The translations under genes were made by a program, and so were the position numbers. A stretch of 64,000 bases of DNA. Origin: Colletotrichum lupini. Its lineage: Eukaryota > Ascomycota > Sordariomycetes > Glomerellales > Glomerellaceae. The stretch is taken from the NCBI RefSeq assembly GCF_023278565.1, contig NC_064678.1:2418001-2482000 (forward strand). The letters run 5' to 3'. Below the pieces are notes generated by a model, which saw only the letters and a list, made by a program, of their open reading frames with translations, searched no databases and was not told the origin of the DNA. Below are positions 25,354 to 38,425 of this stretch, piece after piece (position 1 is the stretch's first letter; each line of letters begins with the position of its first letter).

Positions 25354-25627
25354 ATAATATATAATAAAAGGGGTATATATATTTAGGGAGTATTAATTAC
25401 TTTACGTTATTAATTAGTTAGCTATTACTTAGCGTTACGCTTCTTTTTAATAAAGGTAGTTATTTATTATAATATATTAAATAAGTTAAGATATTATCGT
25501 TCTGTTTTTAAAAAAAGAATTATAATAGACGTTAAGTAGTATTATAAAAGGGAACTTAAAATAAGTTAGAACGCTACTATATTAACTTAATAAATATAAC
25601 TTAATATAAAGAGAGAAAAAATAGATT

Positions 25628-26640
25628 TATTTTTTTTATTTCTACTTTTATTAGCTACTCGGGCGGTTCTCGATATTAATTATATAGTATTAATATACGG
25701 TATTAATAAATATTTATACTATCTCGGTAGACTATTTTTTTGGATTTTTTACTTTTTTAACTTTCCCTCTTATAAAGTTTATGATTACGGATTATTAATA
25801 GTAATATTAAGCGCCCGATACTATTACCCTATGAGCCCGCGCACCTAGCTAAGTTAGCTACCCTTCTAAGTATAGTATCTTATAACGGTAGTATTAGAAA
25901 TACCCTCGTTACTATTGTTAAGAATAATACCGACCTTTATAAGTATAATATTTGCCCTAATATATATATATATATATATATTTGTTACCTCGTTCTTTTT
26001 TTAAAGTCGAAAACGCTACTTCCCTCGCCGTTACTATTGCTATTACTATTACTATCTAACCGTCTACCTTAAGTATATTTTATTAAAATACCGAAACGCT
26101 AATAGCTCGTCGACCCTTAGGGCTTCCTTAAAGGCTAAAAGTTCGATCTTACGAGTATTATACTAAACGACCCCGAGCTATAAAGAGACTACTTTAATAA
26201 ATATTATATTAGTAATATTAACTTTTAAAAAATAAATAGATATATTATAATAAGTATTACCTTTATTAGTACCTTTTTAATATAGTAAAGTAATATAAAT
26301 AATCTTAGATTTAATAATATAATTAAAAACTTAAAAAGAGTATAAGCGAGCGTATTAAATAGGAATATTAAAATGAAGAGGTTATTATTAAAGAAAATAA
26401 AAAGAGAAAATAAGGGGTAGTATTTAGTTATTGGAAAGGTAATTAATATATTATAATAGTAAGGTTATTAATATCTTAAGTTTAGTTAGTATTAATAGTT
26501 AATAACGGCTATGGCTAGCTATAATTAGTTATAAAGTCTTATTAAAGTACGTAATAAAAACTCGATATTAACCCTAATAGACTAGCTTACCCGTAAAGGC
26601 GAAGATGGCCCTTAATAAGGCGGACCGGACCCTAAAGGGC
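25628..26640 (-). repeat. H1 element, full length, 1013 bp
   Basis: A perfect 12-bp duplication, AAAAAATAGATT, lies at 25616-25627 and 26641-26652. The head (GGACCCTAAAGGGC) is at the right, the tail at the left. It is inserted in G2-like sequence. Confidence 0.88.
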
Positions 26641-26667
26641 AAAAAATAGATTAATAAGCGGAATCTA

Positions 26668-26771
26668 GGGCGCTAGGCTTTTAGGCCTAGCAGTCTAGTA
26701 GTTACGTAACCCGTGGGGGGTCCGTTAGGTGCCTGAGGCCTAAGTGCTAAGGGACCCAGTGCCTAGCGCCG
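26668..26771. mobile_element. MITE candidate, 104 bp, TA target site
   Basis: A GC-rich island in RIP-mutated DNA with inverted ends GGGCGCTAGGC (left) and GCCTAGCGCCG (right; inverse CGGCGCTAGGC), ten of eleven matching. TA lies just outside on both sides, as for Tc1/mariner- or pogo-type insertions. It keeps CpG, CpA and TpG, so it was not RIP-mutated. No coding capacity. The TA duplication could be chance in such AT-rich DNA. Confidence 0.5.
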
Positions 26772-27085
26772 TAATAATATATTACGCCTTTATATAAACT
26801 ACTATAAGCTAAATAAAATAATTATAAAAAATTAATACTTTTTACTACTTATTAATAAGCTTTTAAATAGGCTTTATAAAATAAAATAGATTTTAAAAAT
26901 AGAAATCAAGGATACTTATTACTATATCTAAATTAAAAAAGAAAACTAATGCGTTCTAGAGCTAATGTAATTATCTTAAATATACTATTATACTTTTTAA
27001 ACTAATAAATATACCCGCGACGTTCTAAGCGTATATTTACTAAACGCTTATTAATTTATTAAATACTTATTATATAGTATATATA

Positions 27086-28189
27086 GTAGTTTTTTTCTAA
27101 CTTTATAGGCGCAAAAGATCGACCTTAACGGGATTACGCTTTTAAAGGAAATTATATAATATAGTATATTTTTTAATTATATAATATACGTAATATACCC
27201 TAAGTACGCGCTTAACATAATATAGTAATTTTAATACGAAAACCGCTATATAATTTAGGATAGGTAAGCTACCCTTTTTATTTTATATAGTAGCGCTAGT
27301 TAAAAAGGTTAATAATAAAGGTTAGTTATAATAATTAGTTATAATAGTTAGCTATAATAGTTAAAGGCGGCCCTTAACTATAGAGGTTCTAAACTTTAAT
27401 CATAACGTAGAGGTTTTTAAAAAAAAGGGCTAAATAAGTTAATATTTACTACTCTTTGTACTAAAGCTTATAAAAATTCTTTTTATCCTTATCGCTTTTA
27501 ATATTACTTAAAACTACTCTCTATTTAAACTAAATAAATCTATTAAATAAATCTACTAAATAAACTTATTAATATATAAACTACTACCTAAATAGCTAGT
27601 TAGATAACTAGTTAAGAGGTTAGCTAGTTAAAATACTACCTCGACGAGAACCTATTTTAAAAATACCCATTAATAAGTCTACTTTTCTTAAGCTAGGCGC
27701 CCTCTTTAACTAGCTTAATACTATAGCTATTATAATTAATATAAGTACGCCCGAGGATTAGTAAAGTACTTTTTAATAATACGGAATTTAGCTAAGTAAT
27801 AGTACGAACGTTATAAATAGCTAGGCTAATATAAATATTAAAATTTAGTATATTAACGCCGGCTTAGCTATAATAATTATAATAAATAAGCCGGAGGTAT
27901 ATAGGGTTAGGGTAATAAGCCGGTATTTTAAACGGCTCCTACGGGACCCCCCGAGTAATAATGATACTTATATAAAAAAATAAATTATACTAGACCTAGC
28001 TACTTATGCGGGCTAGTACTAAGAGGTCCTGTGCGCGTTAGAGTAGGTAAAGCTCGCCCTATAGGTAGCTAGAAGTAGCGGAAGGTTAGGAGCTGTTTTA
28101 GTTAGTAGTTAGGTATAGAGCGTATTATACCTAGTTTTCCCTAATACGTAATATACGGTACGGCCCCGGCGGATTGCTCCGTCGGGGGG
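27086..28189 (-). repeat. H2 element, near full length
   Basis: It runs from GTAGTTTTTTTCTAAC (3' end) to the GCTCCGTCGGGGGG head at the right. The usual AAATAAATCTATT-like tandem is short in this copy (about 27535-27570). No convincing flanking duplication was found. Confidence 0.75.
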
Positions 28190-28194
28190 ACCTT

Positions 28195-28307
28195 ACGACT
28201 TATAAATATAGCTTTAGGAAAGCTATCTATAACTATAATATTATTTACTTAGTACTCGTAGCCTTAACTTTTATTAATATACTTACTACGACTAGCTAGC
28301 CGTAATA
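28195..28307 (+). repeat. 3' end of a G1 LTR (fragment)
   Basis: It matches the last ~110 bases of both 552-bp G1 LTRs and ends in ACTAGCTAGCCGTAATA. It is a remnant of another G1 copy. Confidence 0.65.
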
Positions 28308-28686
28308 TAAATATATTATAATAAGCGTTACCCTTATTAGTACCTTTTTAATATAAGAAAGTAGTATAAATAAGCCTAGACTTAATAATATAATTAAGAG
28401 CTTAGAAAAAGCGTAGTTAAGTATATTAAATAAGAATATTAAAGAGAGGTTATTATTAAATAAGAAAAAGGGAGAAAGTAAGGGGTAGTATTTAGCTATT
28501 AAAAAGGCGATTAATATATTATAGTAGCGGGGTTATCAGTATTTAATAACGGCTATAGCCGGCTATAGTTAGTTATAAAGTTTTATTAAAGTACGTAATA
28601 AAGATACTTAATATTAACTTTAATAGACTAGCTTGCCCGTAAAGGCGAAAATAGCCCTTAATAAGGCGGACCGGACCCTAAAAAGA
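28308..28686 (-). repeat. H1 head-half fragment
   Basis: The head third of a minus-strand H1 ending in GGCGGACCGGACCCTAAA. The 3' part is missing where the LTR fragment abuts it. Confidence 0.65.
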
Positions 28687-30450
28687 TTATAAATAGTATA
28701 TTACTTTAGTTATTTTAATAATAGTTAACTAAGGGCCGTAGTTATTAAAAAATATATTAATTTAAAATCTCTATTTAACCGTATATTTATAAGTAATTTA
28801 TTATTAATAATTATAATTTAATACTATAAAGCTTATATAATTCTCTTTAGAAATTTAATATAAACTAAAGGCCGTACTTAGGAATAATAATTTTAAGTAG
28901 TTTAAAATAATTAATAATACTCGTTCATAAAATTTCTTACTTATATCCTACGTAATAATAATTTTATAATAGAGTATTAAAATAGCCCTTTTACTTAGTT
29001 TATTAATTATAACGTATATTATATTATAACCTTTTTAATTAAGAGGTATTATTATAAAATCTATTAAAATATTTTATTATAGATAGTTAAATATAAGTAG
29101 AGGCCTTAGCTCCCCCGGGGACTTATTATAAGGTTTTTAAAAATAATAGTATATATAATAGTTCTTAATATATTAATATTTTTTTTATTCTACCTTTACT
29201 AGTTATTCGGGCGGTTTTTAATATCAATTATATAGTATTAATACATAGTATTAATAGATACTCTTACTATCTTAATAGACTATTTCTTTTTAAATTTTCT
29301 AACTTTTTGACTTTCCCTCTTGTAAAGTTCATAACCACGGATAATATATTAATATATATTTATTATAAAGCTAGGCTAGTAATATTATTACTCAATTATT
29401 TTAACTACTTTATTATGCCCTAAGTATATAAAGAGCTTTTAATTATAGACCTCGTAAATAATTATAATATATAAATTATTCTCTTTAAGTATAACGAGCT
29501 TATTATTTATTATTAATAATCCGTTATTTTAAATCTTCTAGCGCTTATAACCCTTAGTTACTAATACTTATATTAAATTAAGTAAGATTATTACCAAGTT
29601 ATAGTTAAGCTTTAGTACTTTTTAAATTAGTAAGTACCCCTAGAGCTCGTTTTTTAATATAAAGGACTTAATAACGAGCCTAGGCTATTATATTGCGTTT
29701 TTTACTAATACTCATAACTTAGTAATAATATTTAGTAATGATAGCTTTAGTAATAGTAGGACCTAGGTTTAGTTAGCCTTTTTAAGTACTTATTAAGTCC
29801 TAATATCCTCGTTCCTTTTTAATAATATATTAATAAGGATATTTTCTTACCCTAGGGAATACTAAATATAAAAATTAAAATCAATTAGGGTACTAGTTTA
29901 GCGGGCCTATTATAAGTTAGAGAGGCGCTTTATTATAAAGAATAAACGCGACTAGTAGTTTATAATAATATTAAACTTTTAATAATAACTAATTAGCTCT
30001 ATACGCTACTCCTCTAAATAAATAATTATTATTAGTATTTCTTTATTATATATAATATAATTAAGCTTTATACTATTTATAATTTTTAAATAGAACGTTA
30101 TAAAGTACTATAGGCTATGATTTATTTATTATTAAACTAAGGCTTTAGTATATACCGAATGTAATATATTAATCTCGAGGTATATAAGTAGTTTAGGTTA
30201 ATAATAATAAAGTATAAGTACTATTATAAGGGCTTATTTTAATACTTTAAACGTAGTATTATAATTAATATTAAATTAAAAAAGTATACCCTTTTTAATT
30301 AGCTTTATTAATAATTTAACTAAGTACTTATAGTTTTTTATAAACCTTTTATAAAATTTATAAAAGCTAAGGAACGATTAGATACCCTTAAGTAATATAA
30401 GTAGCTTCTAGTTCTTTATAATAAAGACCTTATCCTCGTTTAGTTATATA
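28687..30450 (-). mobile_element. G2 second copy, partial
   Basis: It is collinear with G2 at about 16,220-16,810, 17,830-18,290 and 19,490-19,990, but without the H1 and H2 insertions found there, so it shows their empty sites. It carries its own 162-bp H1 insertion. Strongly RIP-mutated, no open frame. Confidence 0.65.
29180..29341 (-). repeat. H1 short copy, 162 bp
   Basis: It is flanked by TAATATATTAATAT at 29166-29179 and 29342-29355 (14 bp). It is truncated just inside the ATCCGTGGTTATGAAC region. Confidence 0.82.
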
Positions 30451-30686
30451 TAGTGGTTTTTTTCAGGCTTTATAAGCGCAAAAGATCGACCTTAATAGGA
30501 TTACGCTTTTAAAACAAATCACACGATATAGTATACTTTTTAACTATATAATATACGTAATATACCCTAAGTACGCGCTTAACATAATATAGTAATTTTA
30601 ATATAAAAACCGCTATATAATTTAGAATAAGTAAGCTACTTTATAGTAGCGCCGGCTAGAAAGGTTAATAATAAAGGTTAGTTATA
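30451..30686 (-). repeat. H2 3'-end fragment
   Basis: The first 235 bases (on +) of a minus-strand H2, starting TAGTGGTTTTTTTC. It is cut at the G1 left LTR. The piece at 38978-39187 on the far side of G1 comes from the head of an H2, so the two may be halves of one copy with a deletion. Confidence 0.65.
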
Positions 30687-31238
30687 TGTTACGATTTAAT
30701 ATATATAATAAGGTTAGGGCCTCGCCCTATAGGACCTATAGCGGCTACTATACTATATATATAGAAATATAGATTTAGAGTAACTCCTCTTAGAATAGAA
30801 GAACTATAAATAAGTTACGTAATTATAATTATATAATAAAATAAAAAACGGACGCTCGTAAATAAGTAGGATAAACGATTATAAATAAGTAAGATAGACG
30901 ACCGTTTAGTAAATAGTTAGATAATAATAAATAGGAATATCATAAAAGATATATTTAAAAACGAGATTTATATATAATATAGATTTAAGCTGGGCTCAAG
31001 GATAGACTTCTTATAGCTTTTTTAATAATTAACTTAGTATTAGATCTTACGATTATTTTTAATTATTTTTATTAAAAACCCTTTTTAATAAGACTACGAT
31101 TAATTACCGAAGCCTTACTTTTTTTATAATTTATAAATATAGTTTTAGGGAAGCTATTTACGACTATAATACTATTTATTTAGTATTTATAGCTTTAACT
31201 TCTATCAATATACTTATTATAACCAGCTAGTTATAATA
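30687..31238 (+). repeat. G1 left LTR, 552 bp
   Basis: It starts TGTTACGATTTAATA and ends GTTATAATA. The ends are inverse of each other once RIP changes are allowed for (TGTTACG against CGTAACA). Confidence 0.85.
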
Positions 31239-34200
31239 CTTTAATTATTTTTATTTAGTAAGATTATTTTATAAAAACTAACTGAATAGTACGAATATAT
31301 CGATTATTAATAATAATAATATAGCGTAGCTTATTAAGGTAACTATACTTACTATTTAGTAACTATATAATATAATACTTAAACTTAAGAACGAGAATAA
31401 GTAATTTTATACTTAGTTTATAATACCCCGACCTTTCTTAATACTTAGAGCTAAGTACCCTAAACTAGAACTTTACAATAGGTCCCCGGATATTTTCTAA
31501 GGATTTTCTATTTAAACTAGGGCTTATTTATATTACTATAGAACCTTTTTTATTACTAAAGCTAATAAGGTTTATTATATAGCTTTATTCTTTAAAAAGA
31601 ATACCCTTACTTAGTTCGAACCCTCTATAAAAAACTACCTCGAGAACGAACGTAATATTTAGGACGAAAATACTAAAAAGATTTTTAATGATTATAATAA
31701 GTTTAAAAAAAAACTTAAAAAAACTTTTAGTAACCCTAATAAAGAACGAATTACTAAACAAAAGCTTATAACCCTTATATAAAAAGGATTAGTTAATAAG
31801 TATATATCTAAATTTCGATAGATTATTTTTAAGCTTAATTAGAGTAATAAAATACTTATAATAGCCTTTTATTATAGTTTAAAAAAAGAAATTAAGGACG
31901 ACTTTTCTTAATAAGACCGGCCCGATAAACTTTATAATTATATTAATATAATTATTAAAATTAATAATTAATTTTATAAACGATACTTTAAATAAAAAAG
32001 TAAAACGCTTAGAATAACCGATCTAAGCTTAATAATAAACGTAAGTATAGACTAATAATTATTATAACTAAGTATTATAATAGACTTATAAATCTTAGCG
32101 TTACTAAAAGAGAATAACCTCGCTAAAAAAAGGACTTTAAGTACTATAACTACGATAAGCTAAAATATATAGCTAGAAATTACTAATAACCTAAGTATAT
32201 TTAATACTAACTTATTTTAAAAAAGCGAGCTAATATTATAAATAAAGAAGTCCTTTATAAATAACTTTTATAAATAGCTTATTACGACGATAACTACCTC
32301 GTTTACTAAGATAATAAGGCATAAATGTGATAGTACCCGAAGTAATTTAAGAATATAAAACGACTTAGATAAAATATTATATTATTTATTAAGACCTTAA
32401 TAATAGCAACTAAAAAAGAAAAAATACCTACTTACTGACCCTATATTCTTAAAAAGAATAATATTAAATATATTATTATACTCTTTTAAACTTATAAAAA
32501 TATAAAAGAGAAAGCTAAAATAGACCCTATTATAAGAGATACGCTTTATTTTTTTTAAAAATAGATTAAATAAAGACTCCCAGTTAATATAAAAAATAGC
32601 TCTTTAAATTTTGAAAAAAAGGACCTAATATAGAAGAAATTATAAATAGCCTCGTTTATATAACACGATAAAATTATATAAATTAGAAATAATTCATTAA
32701 GTTTAAAAAAGAACTCGATTTAAATAAAATCCTAACTAAGTCTATTTATATAATATAATAGGTAAATAATAATAAAAAACTTATTTATAAAGTTAAGGAG
32801 TAGTTTAAAGACCTCTCGTACGAAGATAAGATCGAAGTACTTAAGAGACTAATTTTTAATTTTAAAGTTATAAAAGAAAGAAAAATTAATTTTAACTTTA
32901 AAAAAGAAGATATTAAAATAAGAACTAGTTTTTTTTATTTTAATAAAATAGAATTATTTTATAATTTAAATAAACTTCGTAACGTTACTTAACGACGTGC
33001 TTAAATAGAGATCGATTATAAAGTGCTACTTAGTATTAATAATACTAGCTCTAAAGAGGACGATAACGAACTATAGTATAAATATATTTATTTATTCGAG
33101 GATAACTAAATTATTTAGTTTTATAGAACTAAAGAATATAAAAAGGTTATAATAACCCCCTATATAAATAAAAACTACTCTTTACTTAACCCCGAAGACC
33201 CCTTTTATAAGGAATTATTTTAGGTAGAATACCTAGATAATAAATACTTTTAGTACCTCGTATATAAATAAAATAGTCGCTTTTACTTATAAAGACGTAA
33301 TAATAAGCTTATTAAAAATATTTATATGAAAAACTAACTACTTAGCTAGACGTTACTAAGCTTTAATAACGACAATAAAGTAATATTTAGCCTAAACCTT
33401 AGCTTTTTTATAAAATACTTGAATAATAAGTATATAAAATAAGAAAACTATAAATATAACTAATACTAAGTTTATTATATTAGAAAAGCTAAGGCTTAGA
33501 AAAAATAATAAGAACTATATAAATAAGGCGCTCGGTAAAAAAAAGCGTATAATAAAAAACTAAAAAGCTAATTATAAAAGAACAATAAAAAGCGAAAATA
33601 GAAAAAAGTTTTTATATATAATTAGATAACGTAACGACGTATATTTATAAATTAATTTTAATATTTATAAACGAGAATTAAATACTATTATTAATAATAG
33701 CGTATAAAAAACCTATATTTTACTAAAAGTAATATATAAACTTAATTTATTATAAGTATAAAAAGAAAACTTATATTAATTATAAATAGTAAAAAGAGAA
33801 CGAGTTAATTATAACTATAAATATATTAATTAAAAGACCGTATACTTTTTAATATATATTAATAATTAATAAGAATAATTATAATACGATATTATAAAAA
33901 TCGGAGATATCGACGTTATCCTAAGAATCTTATAGTTATAAAAGCATAACTTATAAATAGATTAGATTACTAATTAAGTCCTTTAGGAAAATTTAGTTAT
34001 TAAACGACTTTAAAAAAAAGGGTTTAAACGGATTTTTAGGAACTTTTAAAAAACGAGAATAAATATAATATATAACTTTTATTAAAATAGTAAACAGCTT
34101 TAGGAAGTTTATAACTAGTATTAATAATCGGGGATTATAATAATTCTAAATTATACCTAAAGAGTATTAAATATATATAAAATTATTTATAGAACCTAAA

Positions 34201-34389
34201 GAAATAGGATTATTAGAATATAGTAGTTAGGATATAAAAATCGAACTTAAAAAAGAACGTAATTTAGGTTCTTTCTAATATATTTAATAAATTAAGAAGA
34301 ATAAGAATATCTTAACGAATATATTAATAAGAAACTTAGAAAAGGACTTATTTAACTATCGAATTCTCTTATAAGATTACTCTTATTCT

Positions 34390-34730
34390 TTATACTAAAA
34401 AAAGGAGTAAAGAAATAAAAACTAGTTATTAACTATAAAAAACTTAACGAAATTACAAAAAAGAATTACTATTTTTTATTATTTATTACTAAGCTTAGAG
34501 ATCTACTTTATAGAGCTAACTAGTTTATTATTATAGATCTTAAAGAAGTATTTAATTAGATTTAAATTAAAAAAAAAAGATAAATAGGAAATAGTATTTT
34601 AAACTTATAGAGGACTCTTTAAGTACCTCGTTATACCCTTTAGACTTACTAATACTTTAATAACTTTTTAAATAATAGTTAACTACGTACTCTAAGAGTA
34701 TATCGATATTTTTATTATTATTAATATTAA
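34390..34730 (+). pseudogene. G1 reverse-transcriptase remnant
   Basis: Translation at about 34397 gives KLVINYKKLNEI, matching the gypsy RLVVDYRKLNEIT block with R-to-K and D-to-N changes. Downstream comes IIIDLKEVFN (canonical LDLKGAYNQIRI). Then near 34700 comes YIDIF in the position of the YLDDIL catalytic block. In-frame stops fall where Trp, Gln or Arg codons are expected. The enzyme is dead. Confidence 0.75.
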
Positions 34731-35290
34731 TAACGTTCTTATCTTTTCCCCTAACTTTAAAATATATAAAAAGTATATTTATATAGTATTTTAAAAACTC
34801 TAAAATACTAACCTATATACTAAACCCTCTAAGTACGAGTTCTATATATAAAAAATAAACTTCTTTAAACATATTATTATACTAAGATAAATCTATATAT
34901 AAGTATTAAAAATAGAAATAGTTAAGGACTAGCTTATATTATAAAACGTTAAGGACGTATAAAGATTTTTAGGATTTATTAATTTTTATTAACGATTTTT
35001 TAAAAACTATATTAATATAATTAGACCCCTTAATAACTTAATATAAAAAGATACTCTATTCGTTTAGGACCCTAAGTATAAAAAAGTATTTATTAAGGTT
35101 AAAAATATAGTCGTTTTTAAACTAATTATTATAATCCTAGACCCTTAGAAACTTTTTAAAATCGAGACCGATACCTTAGATTTTACTATAAGAGTAGTCC
35201 TAAAATAACGAAACGAATAAAAAAAGCTTTATTTATATTATTTCTATTTTAAAGTATTTTATAAAATAGAATTAAATTAGTAAATCTATA

Positions 35291-36458
35291 TAGTGGTTTT
35301 TTTCCGGCTTTATAGGCGTAAAAAATCGACCTTAACGGGATTACGCTTTTAAAGGAAATTATACGATACGGTATACTTTTTAATTATATAATATATATAA
35401 TAGTCTATCGAGATAGTGGGAGTATCCATTGATACTGTATATTAATACTGTGTAATCGATATTGAGAACCACCCGAGCAACCAGCAAAGGCAGAATAAAA
35501 AAAAACAAATAATATATATAATATACCCTAAGTACGCGCTTAACGTAATATAGTAATTTCGATATAAAAACCGCTATACAATTCGGAATAAGTAAGCTAC
35601 CCTCTTTAGTAGCGGCGCCGGCTAGAAAAGTTAACGGTAAAAGTCGGTTATAATAATTAGCTATAATAATCGGTTATAATAGTTAGAAGCGGCCCTTAAC
35701 CACAGAGGTTTTAAACTTTAATAACGTAGAGGTTTTTTAAGAAAAGGCTAAATAGGCTAATATTTACGTACTAAAGCTTATAAAAATTCTTTTTATTCTT
35801 ATCGTTTCTAACATCGCCCAAAGCTACTCTCTATTTAAACTAAATAAATTTACTAAATAAATTTACTAAATAAATTTACCAAATAAACTTATTAATATAT
35901 AAACTACTACTCTACTCCTAGTATATAGTTAGTAATTAGTAAGCTAGAACTAAAGATACTCGTTAATAAGTCTACCCCTCTCGGGCTAAGCGCCCTCGGC
36001 TAGCTCGACGCTATAGCTATTATAACTAATATAAATATACCTAAGGATTAGTAAAGTACCTTTTAGTAGTATAGAATTTAGCTAGGTAATAGTATAAATA
36101 CTATAAATAACTAAGCTAATACGGACGTTAAGATTTAGTATATTAATATTAACTTAAAAATTATATTTTATAGAGTTAGAAATCCCTCTAATACGGGCTA
36201 TATTATAAATATAATAGAATATATAAGGGGCCCCCTAATCCTTAATAAGAAGGAGTATATAATATAAGATTTAGCTACTTACGCGGGCTAGTACTAAGAG
36301 GTCTTATATATATTAAAATAGGTATAGCTCGCTCTCTAGACGGGCGGGGGAAGGTCGGGAGCTATTTTAATTAGTAATTAGGTATAGAGCGCAATATACC
36401 TAGTTTTCCTTGATACGTAATACATAGTACGGCCCCGGTAGATTACTCCGTCGGGGGG
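35291..36458 (-). repeat. H2 element inserted in G1 (carries a nested H1)
   Basis: A perfect 15-bp duplication, ATTAGTAAATCTATA, lies at 35276-35290 and 36459-36473. The head (CTCCGTCGGGGGG) is at the right, the 3' end TAGTGGTTTTTTTCCGGC at the left. The middle part near 36,150-36,280 differs from other H2 copies and may be an internal rearrangement. Confidence 0.87.
35402..35509 (+). repeat. H1 short copy, 108 bp, nested in H2
   Basis: It is flanked by TAATATATATAAT at 35389-35401 and 35510-35522. It starts AGTCTATCGAGATAGTGGG and ends in a long A-rich tail with a single C. It sits in H2, which sits in G1: three levels. Confidence 0.83.
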
Positions 36459-36810
36459 ATTAGTAAATCTATAATAAAAAACTAATAGCTATTATTAAAG
36501 TATTTTAAAAATAGAAACTATAGTTATTTAGAACTAAGTACGAAGTTATAGTTTATATAAACTATAAGATCTTTATAAACTTTATAATAAATAAGAACTT
36601 AAATAAACGGTAAGTTAGATAGAGCGAATTCCTATTTAAATTTAATTTCTAAATTATTTATTAAAAAGGTTTAGAAAATAGTAAAATAGACGTTCTTAGT
36701 AAAAGACCTAATTATAAAATCGCGGTCCTTAAAAAAATATAAGTTATTTTTAAATAAAAAAAGGTTAATAGCTTTATATTAATTATAAAGCTTTTTATAA
36801 TAACTAGAAT

Positions 36811-37000
36811 ATCGCCGTTAATGATCCGTGGTTATGAACTTTGCAGGAGGGAAAGTTAAAAAGTTAGAAATTTTTTAAAAAAATAGTCTATCGAGATAGT
36901 GGGAGTATCTATTGATATTGTATATTAATACTGTATAATCGATATTGAGAACCGCCCGAGCAACTAGTAAAGGTAGAAAAAATAAAAATAAAAAAAATAA
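36811..37000 (+). repeat. H1 short copy (~190 bp) in G1
   Basis: It starts ATCGCCGTTAATGATCCGTGG and ends in a long A-rich tail. It belongs to the 185-200-bp class. The flanks do not give a clear duplication because the tail runs into A-rich target DNA. Confidence 0.7.
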
Positions 37001-37240
37001 ACTAATAGATAGATAGAAAGGATTAATTAAACTTTCGAGATATACCTTCGTTATTATATAAACTACGACTAGGATAATTGGGTAGTACTTTTATTAATAG
37101 CCCAGTTCGTATATAATAATATAGTTAGTAAAAATATAAAAGAATTTCCGTTTTACTTTAATTATAGATTTTAATTAATAGTATATAAAGAAGTATAATA
37201 AGGATTATAAGCTATAAAAACTATAATAAACGTAAGTAAA
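37000..37240 (+). pseudogene. G1 integrase C-terminal remnant
   Basis: The frame near 37,066-37,150 reads YD*DNWVVLLLIAQFVYNN and then EFPFYFNY. This is the conserved gypsy integrase stretch (QDDW..LLPLAEFAYN..SPF). A stop replaces a Gln, as expected of RIP. Confidence 0.7.
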
Positions 37241-38425
37241 CTTAAGGAGATTTATAAATAAGTTTTATTAAACCTCGAGTTTATATAATAATATATAAAA
37301 AAAAATATAGATAGATTAAGAATTAGAGGACTATTTTTAAAAAAGGGGGATAGTACCTATTTCTTTTATTATAATATTAAAACGAAATAACTAAGCTATA
37401 AATTAAATTATAAAAAACTTAAACTTTTCGAAATTATTAAGAAAATCTTACTAGTTAATTACGAATTAAGATTATTAAATACGATACGATACTATTCTGT
37501 TTTTTTATATCTTATTATTTAAACTTATACTAAGAGGTTTATATATAAAAAATTATATTATTATTAAACTAAACTAATTATAGTACGAAGTTAAACGAAT
37601 TATTAACTATAGAATTAGGAATAAAATACGAGAATTTCTTATTAAATAGAAAAACTATAAATATAAAAAATATATATAAAAACTTATTATAAACCTTTAG
37701 AACTCTTCATAATTTCTTAAGGAGTATTAAAATTAAAATTAAATCTAGAACTCTTAGTTATTATAGCGTCCTAATTAATAATCTTAAAAATATTATTAGC
37801 CTATATTTTACGGGCTACTAAAAAAGTATTTTCGGAGTCTTTAGGAAACTTTTTTAATATAACTTAACTCTTTTTAAATATTATTCGTTTTTAAGAACGA
37901 AGATGCTCTAACTTAAATAACGACTTATTTAATTTAGCTTAGGTTTATTAATAATCCTTAGCTTTTTTTTATAACTCCGTAACCCTCTTTTAAAACTATA
38001 ACTCTTTTACTTTTTTTTTATGATTAAAATAATTAGACTCCGTTACTAACTAATTAATTATACCTAGTTAACTAAAATTTATAAATAAAAATATAATACT
38101 TATAAGTATAAATAGTATTAGTGGACGTATTATATAAAATACCTAAATAATAATATATTCTATAAACTTTAAAATTAAGAAAAACTAAATAACGGACCCC
38201 TTATAAATAATAATTTAAATAAGGTATTATTTCTATACTTTTATCAAAAAAGTAAATAATACGTAATAATTTATAATAATACGTAGCTATTAGAGATTTC
38301 GATTTTTTAATTCGACCTAATATCGTATTAATATATTTTTAAAAAATACTTAACGATTCTCTAACTTAAGAATAGACGACTTATTTATAAGCTTAGAGGA
38401 TTAGAATTTTAAGAAGAAAAGTTAA

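Larger units (their letters stand above)
15830..27085 (-). mobile_element. G2, RIP-degraded Ty3/gypsy-like element, heavily interrupted
   Basis: After removing six dated insertions (H1 at 16823, 21215, 23352, 23735 and 25628; H2 at 18312) the remaining pieces read as one element. The minus strand at 20125-20160 encodes IYINNILIFSND, the gypsy reverse-transcriptase YxDD block with both Asp turned to Asn, as RIP (GAY to AAY) would do. Parts recur at 5539, 7720, 10948 and 28687. The order (pol to the left, gag-like region near 21.4-23.3 kb) fits minus-strand transcription. LTRs were not recognised, so both outer ends are approximate. Confidence 0.65.

Noticed and set aside
26940..26980. TTCTAGAGCTAAT resembling a conserved 18S rRNA stretch
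   Set aside because: The match is about 13 bases and the flanks do not continue as rRNA. Treated as chance.
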